This document shows positions 24,680-33,791 of a DNA stretch of 64,000 nucleotides, in pieces; within the stretch, counting starts at the first letter, position 1, and every line of letters begins with the position of its first letter. The stretch covers positions 155,601-219,600 of the forward strand of contig PCUV01000049.1 in the NCBI GenBank assembly GCA_002786915.1, written 5' to 3'. Below the pieces are notes generated by a model. That model searched no databases. It had not been told where the DNA came from and saw only the letters and a list, made by a program, of their open reading frames with translations. The position numbers and the translations under genes were made by a program. The DNA comes from Comamonadaceae bacterium CG12_big_fil_rev_8_21_14_0_65_59_15 (GTDB lineage: Bacteria > Pseudomonadota > Gammaproteobacteria > Burkholderiales > Burkholderiaceae_C).

Positions 24680-26491
24680 ATGATTCGCCTCTCCGAACTC
24701 AAACTGCCCCTGTCGGCCCTGCCTGCGGTCACGCGCCGCGCCGCCGATGCACCCGCAGAAACCGACGCTGACCGCGCCCCGGTGGCGCACCCACTGCCCG
24801 CGCTGCGCCAGCTGGCCGCGCAGACGCTGGGCGTGGCCGAAGCTGACCTGGCTGAGCTGCACGTTTTCAAACGCAGCTTTGATGCGCGCCAGGCCGACAT
24901 TCGCGCGGTGTATATCGTGGATGCGACGTTGGCCAACCCGGCGCGTGAAGCGCAGCTACTGGACAAATTCAAGACCAACCCGCACATCCAGCCTACGCCC
25001 GACATGGCTTACCGGCTGGTGGCCCAGGCGCCCGCCCACTTGCCGCTGCGCCCGGTGGTGGTGGGTTTTGGTCCCTGCGGCATTTTCGCCGCGCTGCTGC
25101 TGGCGCAGATGGGCTTCAAACCGATTGTGCTGGAGCGCGGCCGCCCGGTGCGCGAACGCACGCAAGACACCTGGGGCCTGTGGCGCAAGCATGTGCTCAC
25201 ACCCGAGTCGAACGTGCAGTTTGGCGAAGGCGGTGCTGGCACGTTCTCGGACGGCAAGCTGTGGAGCCAGATTCGCGACCCGCGCCACCTGGGGCGCAAG
25301 GTGATGCAAGAGCTGGTGCAGGCCGGCGCGCCAGCCGACATTCTGTATGAAGCGCATCCGCACATTGGCACGTTCAAGCTGGTCAAGGTGGTGGAAGCGC
25401 TGCGCGCGCGCATCATCGCGCTGGGTGGCGAGGTGCGCTTTGGCCAGCGCGTGACCGATGTGCATATTGAGCCCGAAGGCGGCCAGCGCCATGTGCGCGG
25501 ACTGAGCGTACTCAACCAGGCCAGCGGGCAGACCGAAGAACTGCGCGCCGACCACGTCATTCTGGCGCTGGGCCACAGCGCACGCGACACCTTTGCCATG
25601 CTGCACGAACGCGGCGTGGCGCTGCAGGCGAAGGCGTTCTCAGTCGGCTTTCGCATTGAACATCCGCAGAGCGTGATCGACCGCGCGCTGTGGGGTCGCC
25701 ACGCGGGCCACCCGGTGCTGGGTGCTGCCGCTTACAAGCTGGTGCACCACGCCAGGAACGGTCGTGCGGTGTACAGCTTTTGCATGTGCCCAGGCGGCAC
25801 GGTGGTGGCAGCCACGTCGGAGCCAGGGCGCGTGGTGACCAACGGCATGAGCCAGTATTCACGCAACGAACGCAACGCCAACGCCGGTATCGTGGTGGGC
25901 ATCGAGCCCGCAGATTTTCCGCAGAAGGCGGCTGATTTTGATAAGGCTTTTGGGCCTCTGGCCGCCGCCAGCCATGCGCAAGAAGCTATTGAATTAAGGG
26001 CGCTTGACGCGCACGCCGTGCACCCGCTGGCGGGCATCAACCTGCAACGCGCGCTGGAGGCCAACGCCTATGTGCTGGGCGGGAGCAATTACAACGCACC
26101 GGGGCAGTTGGTGGGCGACTTCATCGCCGGGCGGTCGTCTACCGCCTTGGGCGCTGTGCTGCCGTCCTACAAGCCCGGGGTTCAGCTGGGCGACCTGCAC
26201 TGCGCTTTGCCCAGCTACGCGATCGAGGCCATGGTCGAGGCCCTGCCGGTGTTTGGCAAGAAGATCAAAGGTTTTGACATGATGGATGCGGTGCTGACCG
26301 GGGTCGAGACGCGCACCTCCAGCCCCTTGCGCATCCCACGCGGGGAGGATTTTCAGAGCACCAACACGGCCGGGCTGTACCCCGGTGGCGAAGGCGCAGG
26401 CTACGCCGGGGGCATTTTGTCGGCCGGGGTGGATGGCATCAAGCTGGCCGAGGCACTGGCAGGTGCGGTCATTGCGGCAAATTCGCGCTGA
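24680..26491 (+). CDS. FAD-dependent dehydrogenase-like protein (COG2509)
   Basis: A 603-aa flavoprotein. A ~100-residue N-terminal domain is followed by the dinucleotide fold VVVGFGPCGIFAALLLAQMG near residue 127, the QFGEGGAGTFSDGKLWSQI motif typical of this group, and a C-terminal FAD-closing motif YPGGEGAGYAGGILSAGVDG. The substrate is not established for this family. Residues in PLAAASHAQEAIELRALDA are encoded by a copy of the AT-rich repeat. ATG at 24680. Confidence 0.88.
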   Translation: MIRLSELKLPLSALPAVTRRAADAPAETDADRAPVAHPLPALRQLAAQTLGVAEADLAELHVFKRSFDARQADIRAVYIVDATLANPAREAQLLDKFKTNPHIQPTPDMAYRLVAQAPAHLPLRPVVVGFGPCGIFAALLLAQMGFKPIVLERGRPVRERTQDTWGLWRKHVLTPESNVQFGEGGAGTFSDGKLWSQIRDPRHLGRKVMQELVQAGAPADILYEAHPHIGTFKLVKVVEALRARIIALGGEVRFGQRVTDVHIEPEGGQRHVRGLSVLNQASGQTEELRADHVILALGHSARDTFAMLHERGVALQAKAFSVGFRIEHPQSVIDRALWGRHAGHPVLGAAAYKLVHHARNGRAVYSFCMCPGGTVVAATSEPGRVVTNGMSQYSRNERNANAGIVVGIEPADFPQKAADFDKAFGPLAAASHAQEAIELRALDAHAVHPLAGINLQRALEANAYVLGGSNYNAPGQLVGDFIAGRSSTALGAVLPSYKPGVQLGDLHCALPSYAIEAMVEALPVFGKKIKGFDMMDAVLTGVETRTSSPLRIPRGEDFQSTNTAGLYPGGEGAGYAGGILSAGVDGIKLAEALAGAVIAANSR

Positions 26492-26545
26492 CCCCATGCA
26501 ACGCTGTCACCGATGTATGCTGCAACGGCACGGTAAGGAGTGCAC

Positions 26546-27013
26546 ATGAACGACTGGACCGCTCAAAGCAATCCGTCCAAGCAAACTTGGATGGTCGCAA
26601 TGTTGACCGCCATGAGCTTGGTGTTGCTCTACGCTTGTCGCCATTTCAGTAATATCAACACCAAGGCGGGGTTCTTGCTGGGGCTTTTGTTGCTGGTGCT
26701 GGGCGCGTGGGGGCTGCTGACCCGCAGCACGCAAACCATTGTCATTGACGCCCAAAAACGGCGCATCACCGTCACGGACAAGTCCCGCACGGGAAGCAGC
26801 GAGCGCGTGATCCGGTTTGATGACATCACCCATGTGGGCATGGGCTACCTGGGTAAACGCTCCAATTTTGTTCAGTGGCACTACCTGAGCCTGTTGCTGC
26901 GCAGCGGCGAACGCTACCCCCTGTTTGCGCCCGGTCGCTTTTATGAAGGCAGCAGCGACGAGCGCACCGTGCAAGGCTGGCGCGACCGGCTGGAGACCAT
27001 GCTGCGCGCTTGA
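26546..27013 (+). CDS. Two-helix membrane protein with PH-like cytoplasmic domain
   Basis: A 155-aa protein. The strong SD AAGGAG lies 5 nt before ATG 26546, so the GTG at 26540 in the track is rejected. Two membrane helices (WMVAMLTAMSLVLLYACRHF; GFLLGLLLLVLGAWGLL) are followed by a ~90-residue beta-rich region (TIVIDAQKRRITVTDKSRTG, RVIRFDDITHVGMG) resembling bacterial PH-like domains. Function unknown. It follows the flavoprotein gene by 54 nt and may be co-transcribed. Confidence 0.75.
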   Translation: MNDWTAQSNPSKQTWMVAMLTAMSLVLLYACRHFSNINTKAGFLLGLLLLVLGAWGLLTRSTQTIVIDAQKRRITVTDKSRTGSSERVIRFDDITHVGMGYLGKRSNFVQWHYLSLLLRSGERYPLFAPGRFYEGSSDERTVQGWRDRLETMLRA

Positions 27014-27097
27014 CGGATGCGGATGAGCGTGGAAGCATGTGCTACATGTCCTTGTTTACTTTGGAGTAATTCCGAGGCGCTGTACGGCTGCTTATCA

Positions 27098-27116
27098 GTG
27101 TGCATAAAATGCACAC
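27098..27116. promoter_or_regulatory. Operator palindrome abutting the BrnT-like toxin start
   Basis: GTGTGCAT-AAA-ATGCACAC is a perfect 8+3+8 palindrome, with the ATG of the toxin gene beginning at the next base (27117). This is the expected place for autorepression by the CopG/BrnA-type antitoxin. The close spacing suggests a leaderless or very short-leader mRNA. Confidence 0.75.
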
Positions 27117-27401
27117 ATGCCAAGTTCCAAAATATTCAACTGGGATGCCGACAAAAACCAATTATTGATACGTGAGCGCGGTATTTCGTTTGAAAGAATT
27201 GTTTTTGAAATCGCCAATGGACAAGAGCTGACCGTGCTTGAACACCCCAACCAGGAAAAGTACCCGGGGCAAAAAATTTCCATGGTCCAGGTTGACGATT
27301 ACGTTTACGCAGTGCCCTTCGTCGAGACAGAAACAGGGATTTTTTTGAAAACCATCATTCCAAGCCGCAAGGCAACCAGGCAATACAGGAGGAAACCATG
27401 A
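27117..27401 (+). CDS. BrnT-like toxin
   Basis: A 94-aa protein, MPSSKIFNWDADKNQLLIRE, containing the pattern FNWDxxKNxxLxxERGISFE and a C-terminal basic tail IIPSRKATRQYRRKP. This resembles BrnT, a RelE-fold ribonuclease toxin. The stop overlaps the start of the antitoxin gene by four bases (ATGA). A perfect operator palindrome abuts its start. Low similarity means the exact family could be a BrnT relative. Confidence 0.78.
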   Translation: MPSSKIFNWDADKNQLLIRERGISFERIVFEIANGQELTVLEHPNQEKYPGQKISMVQVDDYVYAVPFVETETGIFLKTIIPSRKATRQYRRKP

Positions 27402-27676
27402 AAAAAAATCTCATCTATGACGATGAAGAGTTGGAAATACTCAAGGCTTGGGAAGCTGGCACGCTCAAACCCGTCAGTGGCGTGGCGAAACAGATCAAAG
27501 CCCATCAAACCGCTGCCGAGGCCACCTTCAAAAAAGATCAGCGACTGAATATCCGTATTTCAAGCCGCGATTTAAGGAATTTACAGGCATGCGCTCTGGC
27601 CGAGGGGATACCTTACCAAACGTTTGCTGCCAGTTTATTGCATCAATTTGTCAGCGGCCGGTTGGTCAAGGCCTAG
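27398..27676 (+). CDS. CopG/BrnA-like antitoxin
   Basis: A 92-aa protein, MKKNLIYDDEELEILKAWEA. Its C-terminal half (KDQRLNIRISSRDLRNLQAC, ALAEGIPYQTFAASLLHQFV) is a ribbon-helix-helix DNA-binding domain typical of CopG-like antitoxins. The N-terminal half presumably wraps the toxin. AGGAGG precedes the start inside the toxin gene. Together the pair forms a compact, apparently intact type II module. Confidence 0.85.
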   Translation: MKKNLIYDDEELEILKAWEAGTLKPVSGVAKQIKAHQTAAEATFKKDQRLNIRISSRDLRNLQACALAEGIPYQTFAASLLHQFVSGRLVKA

Positions 27677-27731
27677 ACGCTTGTCGGAATTTGAGCGTTC
27701 CCAAGCATCATTCGATGTTTGTGTATTCGCG

Positions 27732-28361
27732 TTACTGAGCCCGTTTGAAAAACGCCAGTGCTGAACCGGCCAGTACAAACAGGCTGCCAAAGGTGCGGTT
27801 CATGGCGCGGATGTGCGCGGGCTCCTTGAGCGCGCCCAGCACCCGCGAGGCCAAAGCGGTGTAGCCCGACATCACCACCATGTCGGTAAAGGCCAGCGTG
27901 GCCCCGATGATCAGGTACTGCGGCCACAGGGGTTGATGCAAATTCATGAACTGCGGCACCACCGCCAGCAAAAACACCGTGCCCTTGGGGTTGACCACGT
28001 TGATCATCCAGGCTTTGACGATCAGCGCGCGCTGTGTCACCACCTCACCCGTGTCTGACACCGCCACCATGGGCCGCGCTGGCGCGCGCCACTGCGCTAT
28101 GCCCAGCCACACCAGATACGCCACGCCCAGCCACTTGACCACGGTAAACGCGGTGGCCGATGCCGCAATCAGCGCCCCCAGACCGGCACCGACGATCAGC
28201 AGTTGAGTCCAGATGCCCAGCACCAGGCCGAAGATGGTGACGTAGCCGTATCTGAAGCCGTGGTTCAGCCCCGCGCTCATCGAGGCAATGGCACCCGGCC
28301 CAGGTGAGATGCTGATGGCCCAGGACGCCGCAAAAAAAGCCAACCAAGTAGAAAATTCCAT
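27732..28361 (-). CDS. LysE/RhtB family amino-acid exporter
   Basis: A 209-aa membrane protein. The N-terminus FFAASWAISISPGPGAIASM contains the SPGP motif of the LysE superfamily, followed by the usual hydrophobic segments and NVVNPKGTVFLLAVVPQF. These carriers export amino acids or derivatives such as homoserine, threonine or lysine; the substrate cannot be told. It is divergent from the glutamine-synthetase-like gene, only ~25 nt apart, so the two may share control. Confidence 0.9.
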   Translation of the reverse strand: MEFSTWLAFFAASWAISISPGPGAIASMSAGLNHGFRYGYVTIFGLVLGIWTQLLIVGAGLGALIAASATAFTVVKWLGVAYLVWLGIAQWRAPARPMVAVSDTGEVVTQRALIVKAWMINVVNPKGTVFLLAVVPQFMNLHQPLWPQYLIIGATLAFTDMVVMSGYTALASRVLGALKEPAHIRAMNRTFGSLFVLAGSALAFFKRAQ

Positions 28362-28386
28362 GTGTCGAGTCTAATACGGCATCCAG

Positions 28387-29763
28387 ATGATTCTCGAAAG
28401 ACATGAGATGACACACACGAAAGATGCAGCATCAAACAACCCGTTGTCAGACTTTTTCAGACAGCATGGTGTGCGCGAGGTTGAATGCATTTTTGCCGAC
28501 ATCACAGGTTATCCACGCGGCAAACTCATGCCTGCAGCCAGCTTTGCCGCGGGCGCTGAACTGCGCATTTGCCAGGCGATTCCGATGCAGGCCGTCACGG
28601 GCGACTACTCCTACAACCCGGTGTTCCCCGACGCAGACCCCGACGTGCGCATGGATCCCGACTACCGCACGCTGACGCTGGCACCTTGGGCCAGCGTGCC
28701 GCGTGCCGTGGCACTGCACGATTGCGTCGAGCTCAACGGTGACCCCTGCGTGTTTGCGCCGCGCAGCGTTCTCAAAAGAGTGCTGGCGAGTTACCAGGCA
28801 CGCGGTTGGACCCCGGTGGTGGCACCCGAGATTGAGTTTTACCTCACCGCTGCCAACGCCGATCCGGCGCAGCCGCTAGCTGCACCGCTATTGCGCGCTG
28901 GGCGTCCCGAGGTGGGGCAAAGCGCGTTCAGCACGAACGCGCTCAACGACCTGGCACCGTTCTGGGACGAATTCCGTTCGGCATTGGCCACGCTGAACGT
29001 CGCTGCCGATACCTGGCTGCACGAAGTGGGCACCAGCCAGTATGAAATCAACCTGTTGCATGGCGATGCGGTCGCGGTGGCAGATCAGGCGTTTTTGTTC
29101 AAGTACGCCGCGCGTGAGATTGCGCTCAAGCATGGGCTGAACGCGGTGTTCATGGCCAAACCGATCGCGGGCAGCCCCGGCAGCTCGATGCACCTGCACC
29201 AGAGCGTGGTGGACGCGCAAGGGCGCAACATTTTCAGCCTGCCCGACGGCGCGCAAAGTCCTTTGCTGGAGCAGTTCATGGCCGGTTTGCAGGCCTATAT
29301 CCCTGATCTGATGCTGATGCTGGCGCCCAACGTCAATTCTTATCGACGCTACGTAGCAGGCAGTCAGGCGCCCATCAACCTGCAGTGGGGGTATGACAAC
29401 CGCACGGCCGGGCTGCGCGTGCCTGCCAGCACACCTGTAGCGCGGCGCGTGGAGAACCGTGTGGCCGGTGCCGACGCCAACCCTTATCTGGCCATTGCAG
29501 CCTCTTTGGCAGCGGGTCTGGCCGGCATGGAGCAGCACCTGCAAGCCACACCTGCGCTCACTGGTAACGGCTACAAGGAAACGGGCGCTCTGCCACAGCA
29601 GATGAGCGATGCGCTAGAAAAAATGGAGCACAGTTCCTTTGCAAGGCAAGCGCTTGGCCATGATTTTGTAACAGGTTACACGGCCGTCAAGAGGCTTGAA
29701 CTGGGCCAGTTTTCAAGCGAAATCAGCGCTTGGGAGCGCCGCTATTTGTTGCCGCAGGTGTGA
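28387..29763 (+). CDS. Glutamine synthetase family protein (gamma-glutamylpolyamine/amine ligase-like)
   Basis: A 458-aa type I glutamine-synthetase fold. VREVECIFADITGYPRGKLM is the N-terminal pattern of PuuA-like ligases, APEIEFYL carries the metal-binding Glu, and GSSMHLHQS and NSYRRYVAGSQAP are catalytic-domain motifs. Such proteins join glutamate to putrescine, ethanolamine or other amines. No puu genes are adjacent, so the amine is unknown. The start may be ATG 28387 or 28408; neither has a strong SD. Confidence 0.88.
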   Translation: MILERHEMTHTKDAASNNPLSDFFRQHGVREVECIFADITGYPRGKLMPAASFAAGAELRICQAIPMQAVTGDYSYNPVFPDADPDVRMDPDYRTLTLAPWASVPRAVALHDCVELNGDPCVFAPRSVLKRVLASYQARGWTPVVAPEIEFYLTAANADPAQPLAAPLLRAGRPEVGQSAFSTNALNDLAPFWDEFRSALATLNVAADTWLHEVGTSQYEINLLHGDAVAVADQAFLFKYAAREIALKHGLNAVFMAKPIAGSPGSSMHLHQSVVDAQGRNIFSLPDGAQSPLLEQFMAGLQAYIPDLMLMLAPNVNSYRRYVAGSQAPINLQWGYDNRTAGLRVPASTPVARRVENRVAGADANPYLAIAASLAAGLAGMEQHLQATPALTGNGYKETGALPQQMSDALEKMEHSSFARQALGHDFVTGYTAVKRLELGQFSSEISAWERRYLLPQV

Positions 29764-29797
29764 GCGGCCGTGGTGCTAACGCTTACGACCAGCCGCA

Positions 29798-32167
29798 CTA
29801 CTTGATACAGACCGAGCGCACCATTTTCAGGTCCGTCAGGCCCATCATGACTTTTTCCATGCCGTCCATCTTGAGAGTGCGCATGCCGCCCTCAACCGCG
29901 GCGGCAAAAACCTGGGCCACCCGTGCGCGCTCCTGAATCAGCTTCTTGATGCCTTCGTCGGCAATCAGCAGTTCGTGCAGGCCCACGCGGCCCTTGTAGC
30001 CGGTCTGGTTGCACTTATCACAACCCACGTGGCGGTAAAACTTGAGCTCGCCGTCCTGAGCGTACTGCGTCTTCCAACTGGCGATGAGCTTGTCCAGTTC
30101 GGTGTCAAAGTTGCCTTGCCAGGCCGCTGAATGACGCAGCTCCTCAGCATATTCAGTGGCGAACAGGCGCAGTTCATCGTCGTCGGGCACATAAGCTTCT
30201 TTGCAGGCGCAAAGTTTTTTGGCCAGCCGCTGCGCCAAAATACCCAGCAAGGCGTCGGCAAAATTGAACGGATCCATGCCCATGTCAAGCAAACGGGTGA
30301 TCGACTCCGGGGCTGAATTGGTATGCAAGGTGGAAAAAACCAGGTGACCGGTCAGCGACGCTTCCACACCCATGGCCACGGTTTCATGGTCGCGCGACTC
30401 ACCCACCATGATGATGTCGGGGTCGGCACGCAAAAACGCACGCATAACCAGCGCAAAATCAATGCCCGCCTTGCGGTTGATCTGCACCTGACGCAGACCC
30501 TTTTGCGTGATTTCAACCGGGTCTTCGGCGGTCCAGATTTTGGTGTCGGGCTTGTTCAGGTGCTTCAGGATCGAATGTAGCGTGGTGGTCTTGCCGGACC
30601 CGGTAGGACCGCACACGTAGAACAGCCCATAGGGTTTCTCGACCGTTCGCAGCACACGATCCATGTTGTGTGCGGTCAACCCGAGCTTGTCCAGCGGGAT
30701 CGGCTCTCCTGCGGCCAGAATCCGCATGACGACATCCTCAACACCACCGGCTGAAGGGATGGTTGCAACGCGCAGTTCAATATCCGCCGGGCCGTATTTT
30801 TTGAACTTGATCTTGCCGTCTTGCGGCTTGCGGCGCTCAGAAATATCCAGGTCACACATGATCTTCAGGCGCGTGACCATGGCCTGCCTAAAGTGCGATG
30901 GCACCTCAATGTAAGGTTGCAGCGAACCGTCCACCCGGAACCGGATGCCCGTTTTGAGCTTACCTGGCATGGGCTCGATATGGATGTCAGACACCCCCTG
31001 GTGATAAGCGTCCAGGATCACCTTGTTGACAAACTTGACCAGCTCGTTGTCGGCAGCGGCCGATTCAAGAGAGTCGTCAACACTGCCGTCTTCCATTGGC
31101 GCGCTGTCCATGTCGGCCAGCATTTCATCAATGCTGCCACCGGCATTTTCCAGTCCAAAAATCTGATTGAGCGTGTCCTGAAACTCAGCGTGCGTTGTAA
31201 CACGGTAAACAAATTTGGTGAGGCGCGGAAATACCTGCGTGACAATTCGGGAGCTACGCACTGCTTCCGGATCCAGACACATCACAATCAGCCCCTCGGG
31301 CGAGTCTTCCAGGGGAACCCAACCCTGTTCTTCTATGAACTCCCGTTTGAGAGCGCCATGCAGCGCCTCGGCCCGGATGCGGCCCTCTGCCCAAGGTTCA
31401 TAAGTCACACCAAAAAATTTGGCCAGCGAAGACCCGATCTGGCCGGACCGCACCTGGTATTGCGTGCGCAAGACATGCTCTACGGATTGTCCTTGTTCAC
31501 GCGCATCTTGCAGGCATTTTTGTAGTTCGGCGGCAGTCATGACACCTTCTGCGACCAATCCGTCGTATTTGGTGGACATGCGATAGACGCCGTCTTCGGC
31601 CCCGTGGATGCGGTGTCGAATGGCCGTGGCCAGCGTCTTGCACAGCTGTGACATGCCTTCGATCTCAAGTCCACCAAAGGTCTCGTTGTTCTTGTTGTTG
31701 ATGACCTGCAGCACACCAAAAAGAGTATCACCGTCAAGAATGGGCGACACCATCATCTGACGGGTACGGTAACCCGAGCGCTTGTCCACCTCTTTCAGGA
31801 ACGTCAGCTGCGGGTGAATTTTCTTGAGCGCATCGTCGTCATACACATCCGCAAGATTGACCGAGTCACGGCTGTAAGCGACATAGCCCGCAATGCTTTG
31901 TGGCGTGATCGGGAGTTTGAGATCGCGGCTGCTGTTGAGCCCCGTTTTCACCTTGGAAACAATGGCGGTCTGGTCATCGTTGACCACGTACAGGGTCAGA
32001 CGGTCGGCATTGAACAGCTTACAGATCTCCGCGCTTGCATCGAGCATGATTTGTTCGATGTTCTCGGTTTCGTGAATTTGCGCAGTGACATGCTGAAGTT
32101 GTTTGTAAAACAACGCTTCAAATGTCATGCCAGAGCTTTCAGTGGACGTTTTCACAGGCAGACTCAT
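29798..32167 (-). CDS. GAF domain-GspE/PilB-type secretion ATPase
   Basis: A 789-aa protein. Residues ~15-185 form a GAF sensor domain (ICKLFNADRLTLYVVNDDQT; PILDGDTLFGVLQVINNKNN). A GspE N-terminal-like region follows, then the hexameric ATPase with Walker A GPTGSGKTTT (~520), Asp box TAEDPVE, Walker B-type RADPDIIMVGE, and the tetracysteine zinc site (CACK and CDKC). GspE/PilB enzymes power pili or type II secretion, but no pilin or secretin gene is nearby. It is followed upstream by FHA and PP2C genes on the same strand, implying phospho-signal control. Confidence 0.92.
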   Translation of the reverse strand: MSLPVKTSTESSGMTFEALFYKQLQHVTAQIHETENIEQIMLDASAEICKLFNADRLTLYVVNDDQTAIVSKVKTGLNSSRDLKLPITPQSIAGYVAYSRDSVNLADVYDDDALKKIHPQLTFLKEVDKRSGYRTRQMMVSPILDGDTLFGVLQVINNKNNETFGGLEIEGMSQLCKTLATAIRHRIHGAEDGVYRMSTKYDGLVAEGVMTAAELQKCLQDAREQGQSVEHVLRTQYQVRSGQIGSSLAKFFGVTYEPWAEGRIRAEALHGALKREFIEEQGWVPLEDSPEGLIVMCLDPEAVRSSRIVTQVFPRLTKFVYRVTTHAEFQDTLNQIFGLENAGGSIDEMLADMDSAPMEDGSVDDSLESAAADNELVKFVNKVILDAYHQGVSDIHIEPMPGKLKTGIRFRVDGSLQPYIEVPSHFRQAMVTRLKIMCDLDISERRKPQDGKIKFKKYGPADIELRVATIPSAGGVEDVVMRILAAGEPIPLDKLGLTAHNMDRVLRTVEKPYGLFYVCGPTGSGKTTTLHSILKHLNKPDTKIWTAEDPVEITQKGLRQVQINRKAGIDFALVMRAFLRADPDIIMVGESRDHETVAMGVEASLTGHLVFSTLHTNSAPESITRLLDMGMDPFNFADALLGILAQRLAKKLCACKEAYVPDDDELRLFATEYAEELRHSAAWQGNFDTELDKLIASWKTQYAQDGELKFYRHVGCDKCNQTGYKGRVGLHELLIADEGIKKLIQERARVAQVFAAAVEGGMRTLKMDGMEKVMMGLTDLKMVRSVCIK

Positions 32168-32226
32168 AAAAAGGTGACGTCAATCAAGCCATTTGATAAC
32201 GCCAAAAATCCAACACGAATCACCAT

Positions 32227-32862
32227 TCAGGCCTGAAAAAACTGCATTTCTATCCCCGCGAGCTTGATTCGGTCGCCTGACTTCAAAACACAGGGGCTTT
32301 CGCCAATACTTTCATCATTGATCAACATGCGCTCCGTCCCCTCGACATGATGCACAAAATAACTGCTACGGCGCTGCGTGATGACTGCAACCGACACACC
32401 GGGCTTACCGATGGTGGTGACGACCTTGGTCAACGCCATTTCCCGTCCAGCCAACGGGCCGGACAACACTTTGACCAAACCGCGAAGTGACTCTGTTGCA
32501 GGGGCTGCGGCAGGCCGCTGGGACGCAGCCAATTCAGCCGATTCAGCCAACGTGGGAGACCTCGGAGCGACCGCCGACTCTACCTCAAATTTCAGTCGGT
32601 ACTTACCCATTTCAAGGATATCGCCATGCCGCAGTTCTTCTCTGGTGATGGACTTGCCGCCAAGATAGGTTCCGTTGGTGCTGTGAAGGTCTTCGACAGT
32701 TACATGACCGCCCAGCCTATGTAAAACAGCGTGTTCACCGCTGACAGTCAAATTATCAAGCACAATGTCGTTGTACGGCCTGCGCCCCAACGTGGTCAAT
32801 TCTTTGGTCAGTGTCACCTCGTTCAGGACTGCTCCGTCCATCATGATTGTTACTTTGGGCAT
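32227..32862 (-). CDS. Double FHA-domain protein
   Basis: A 211-aa protein with two forkhead-associated domains. The first has GRRPYNDIVLDNLTVSGEHA and HSTNGTYLGG (the Arg, Ser-x-x-His and Asn phosphothreonine-binding residues). The second, after a Pro/Ala linker (~105-125), is degenerate: TIGKPGVSVAVITQRRSSYF. FHA domains bind phosphothreonine. It lies between the PP2C phosphatase and the GAF-GspE ATPase on one strand, so it may connect Ser/Thr phosphorylation to the ATPase. Confidence 0.92.
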   Translation of the reverse strand: MPKVTIMMDGAVLNEVTLTKELTTLGRRPYNDIVLDNLTVSGEHAVLHRLGGHVTVEDLHSTNGTYLGGKSITREELRHGDILEMGKYRLKFEVESAVAPRSPTLAESAELAASQRPAAAPATESLRGLVKVLSGPLAGREMALTKVVTTIGKPGVSVAVITQRRSSYFVHHVEGTERMLINDESIGESPCVLKSGDRIKLAGIEMQFFQA

Positions 32863-32957
32863 GGAAACCTCCTGTCAGGTGCAGTATATTGGTTTTGCAC
32901 AGGTTGAGGACACTCTCTGCATCACTCTGGCGTGCTGCCATGCACGAAACACCCCTG

Positions 32958-33716
32958 TCAAGCCGCCCCAAGGGTTTGCGGTTGCACCCAGATCAACACA
33001 ACGCTGACATTGTCGCGCCCCCCATGTGCAATCGCCTGCCTGACCAGCGCATCGGCTTGCCTGGCCAGGTCAGGCTTGCCGTCCAAAATAGCTGCAATCT
33101 CGGCGTCTGAAACCATGTCATTGAGACCGTCTGAACACATCAGGTAAAGATCATCTTCTTGAACAATGTGTGTATGAATTTCTAGCCGAATGTCGGTTTC
33201 AACACCGAGTGCCCGCGTCAACAAATGACGCCCGGGCGCAACGGCTGCTTGCGCGCTTGTGAGCAAGCCGGCGTCCACCTGCTCCTGCAAAAATGAATGG
33301 TCCTTGGTGATTTGTTCAAGTCGCCCGTCGCGCAAACGATAGCAGCGTGAATCACCTATATGGCCGAGCACCAGATGCGAACCCCTGAAAACGCCCACAA
33401 CCAGGGTCGTTCCCATGCCTGCACACTGGGAATGGGCACTGGCCGCGTTCAAAATAGCCCGATTGACCTGCTCGGTAAAAAACTGAAGCTTGCTGACGAT
33501 GTGCTGGGGCACAAGATGATCACCGGTGGTCAGCCAACCAGCCAACGCGTTGTGAAGTAAGCCGGTGGCCATGCCGCTGGCGACTTCACCGGCGTTGTAA
33601 CCGCCCATACCGTCAGCCAGCACAACAATGCCTTGATCGGCATTGATGGCCAGTGCATCTTCGTTGTTGGAACGAACGGAACCGGCGTCGGTCAGGCCGT
33701 AAAAACGGTATTGCAT
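32958..33716 (-). CDS. PP2C-type serine/threonine protein phosphatase
   Basis: A 252-aa enzyme with the bacterial Stp/PrpC pattern: GLTDAGSVRSNNEDALAINA, VLADGMGGYNAGEVAS (metal-binding Asp-Gly), LGHIGDSRCYRLRDG, DLYLMCSDGLNDMV and GGRDNVSVVLI. It removes phosphate from Ser/Thr residues in a Mn/Mg-dependent way. I prefer MQYRFYGLTDAG at 33716; the GTG at 33788 adds 24 weakly conserved residues. It begins the leftward set PP2C-FHA-GAF-GspE. No Ser/Thr kinase is in the window. Confidence 0.93.
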   Translation of the reverse strand: MQYRFYGLTDAGSVRSNNEDALAINADQGIVVLADGMGGYNAGEVASGMATGLLHNALAGWLTTGDHLVPQHIVSKLQFFTEQVNRAILNAASAHSQCAGMGTTLVVGVFRGSHLVLGHIGDSRCYRLRDGRLEQITKDHSFLQEQVDAGLLTSAQAAVAPGRHLLTRALGVETDIRLEIHTHIVQEDDLYLMCSDGLNDMVSDAEIAAILDGKPDLARQADALVRQAIAHGGRDNVSVVLIWVQPQTLGAA

Positions 33717-33791
33717 CGTGGCGTCGGGTACACAGATGGTGTTGTCGCCCTCATTGTGGCAGGCAGGAACGCCATTTTGGGTCTGCACCAG

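Noticed and set aside
27061-27110. Sigma-70 promoter for the BrnT-like pair
   Set aside because: A TAAAAT-like -10 exists, but no -35 box at suitable spacing.
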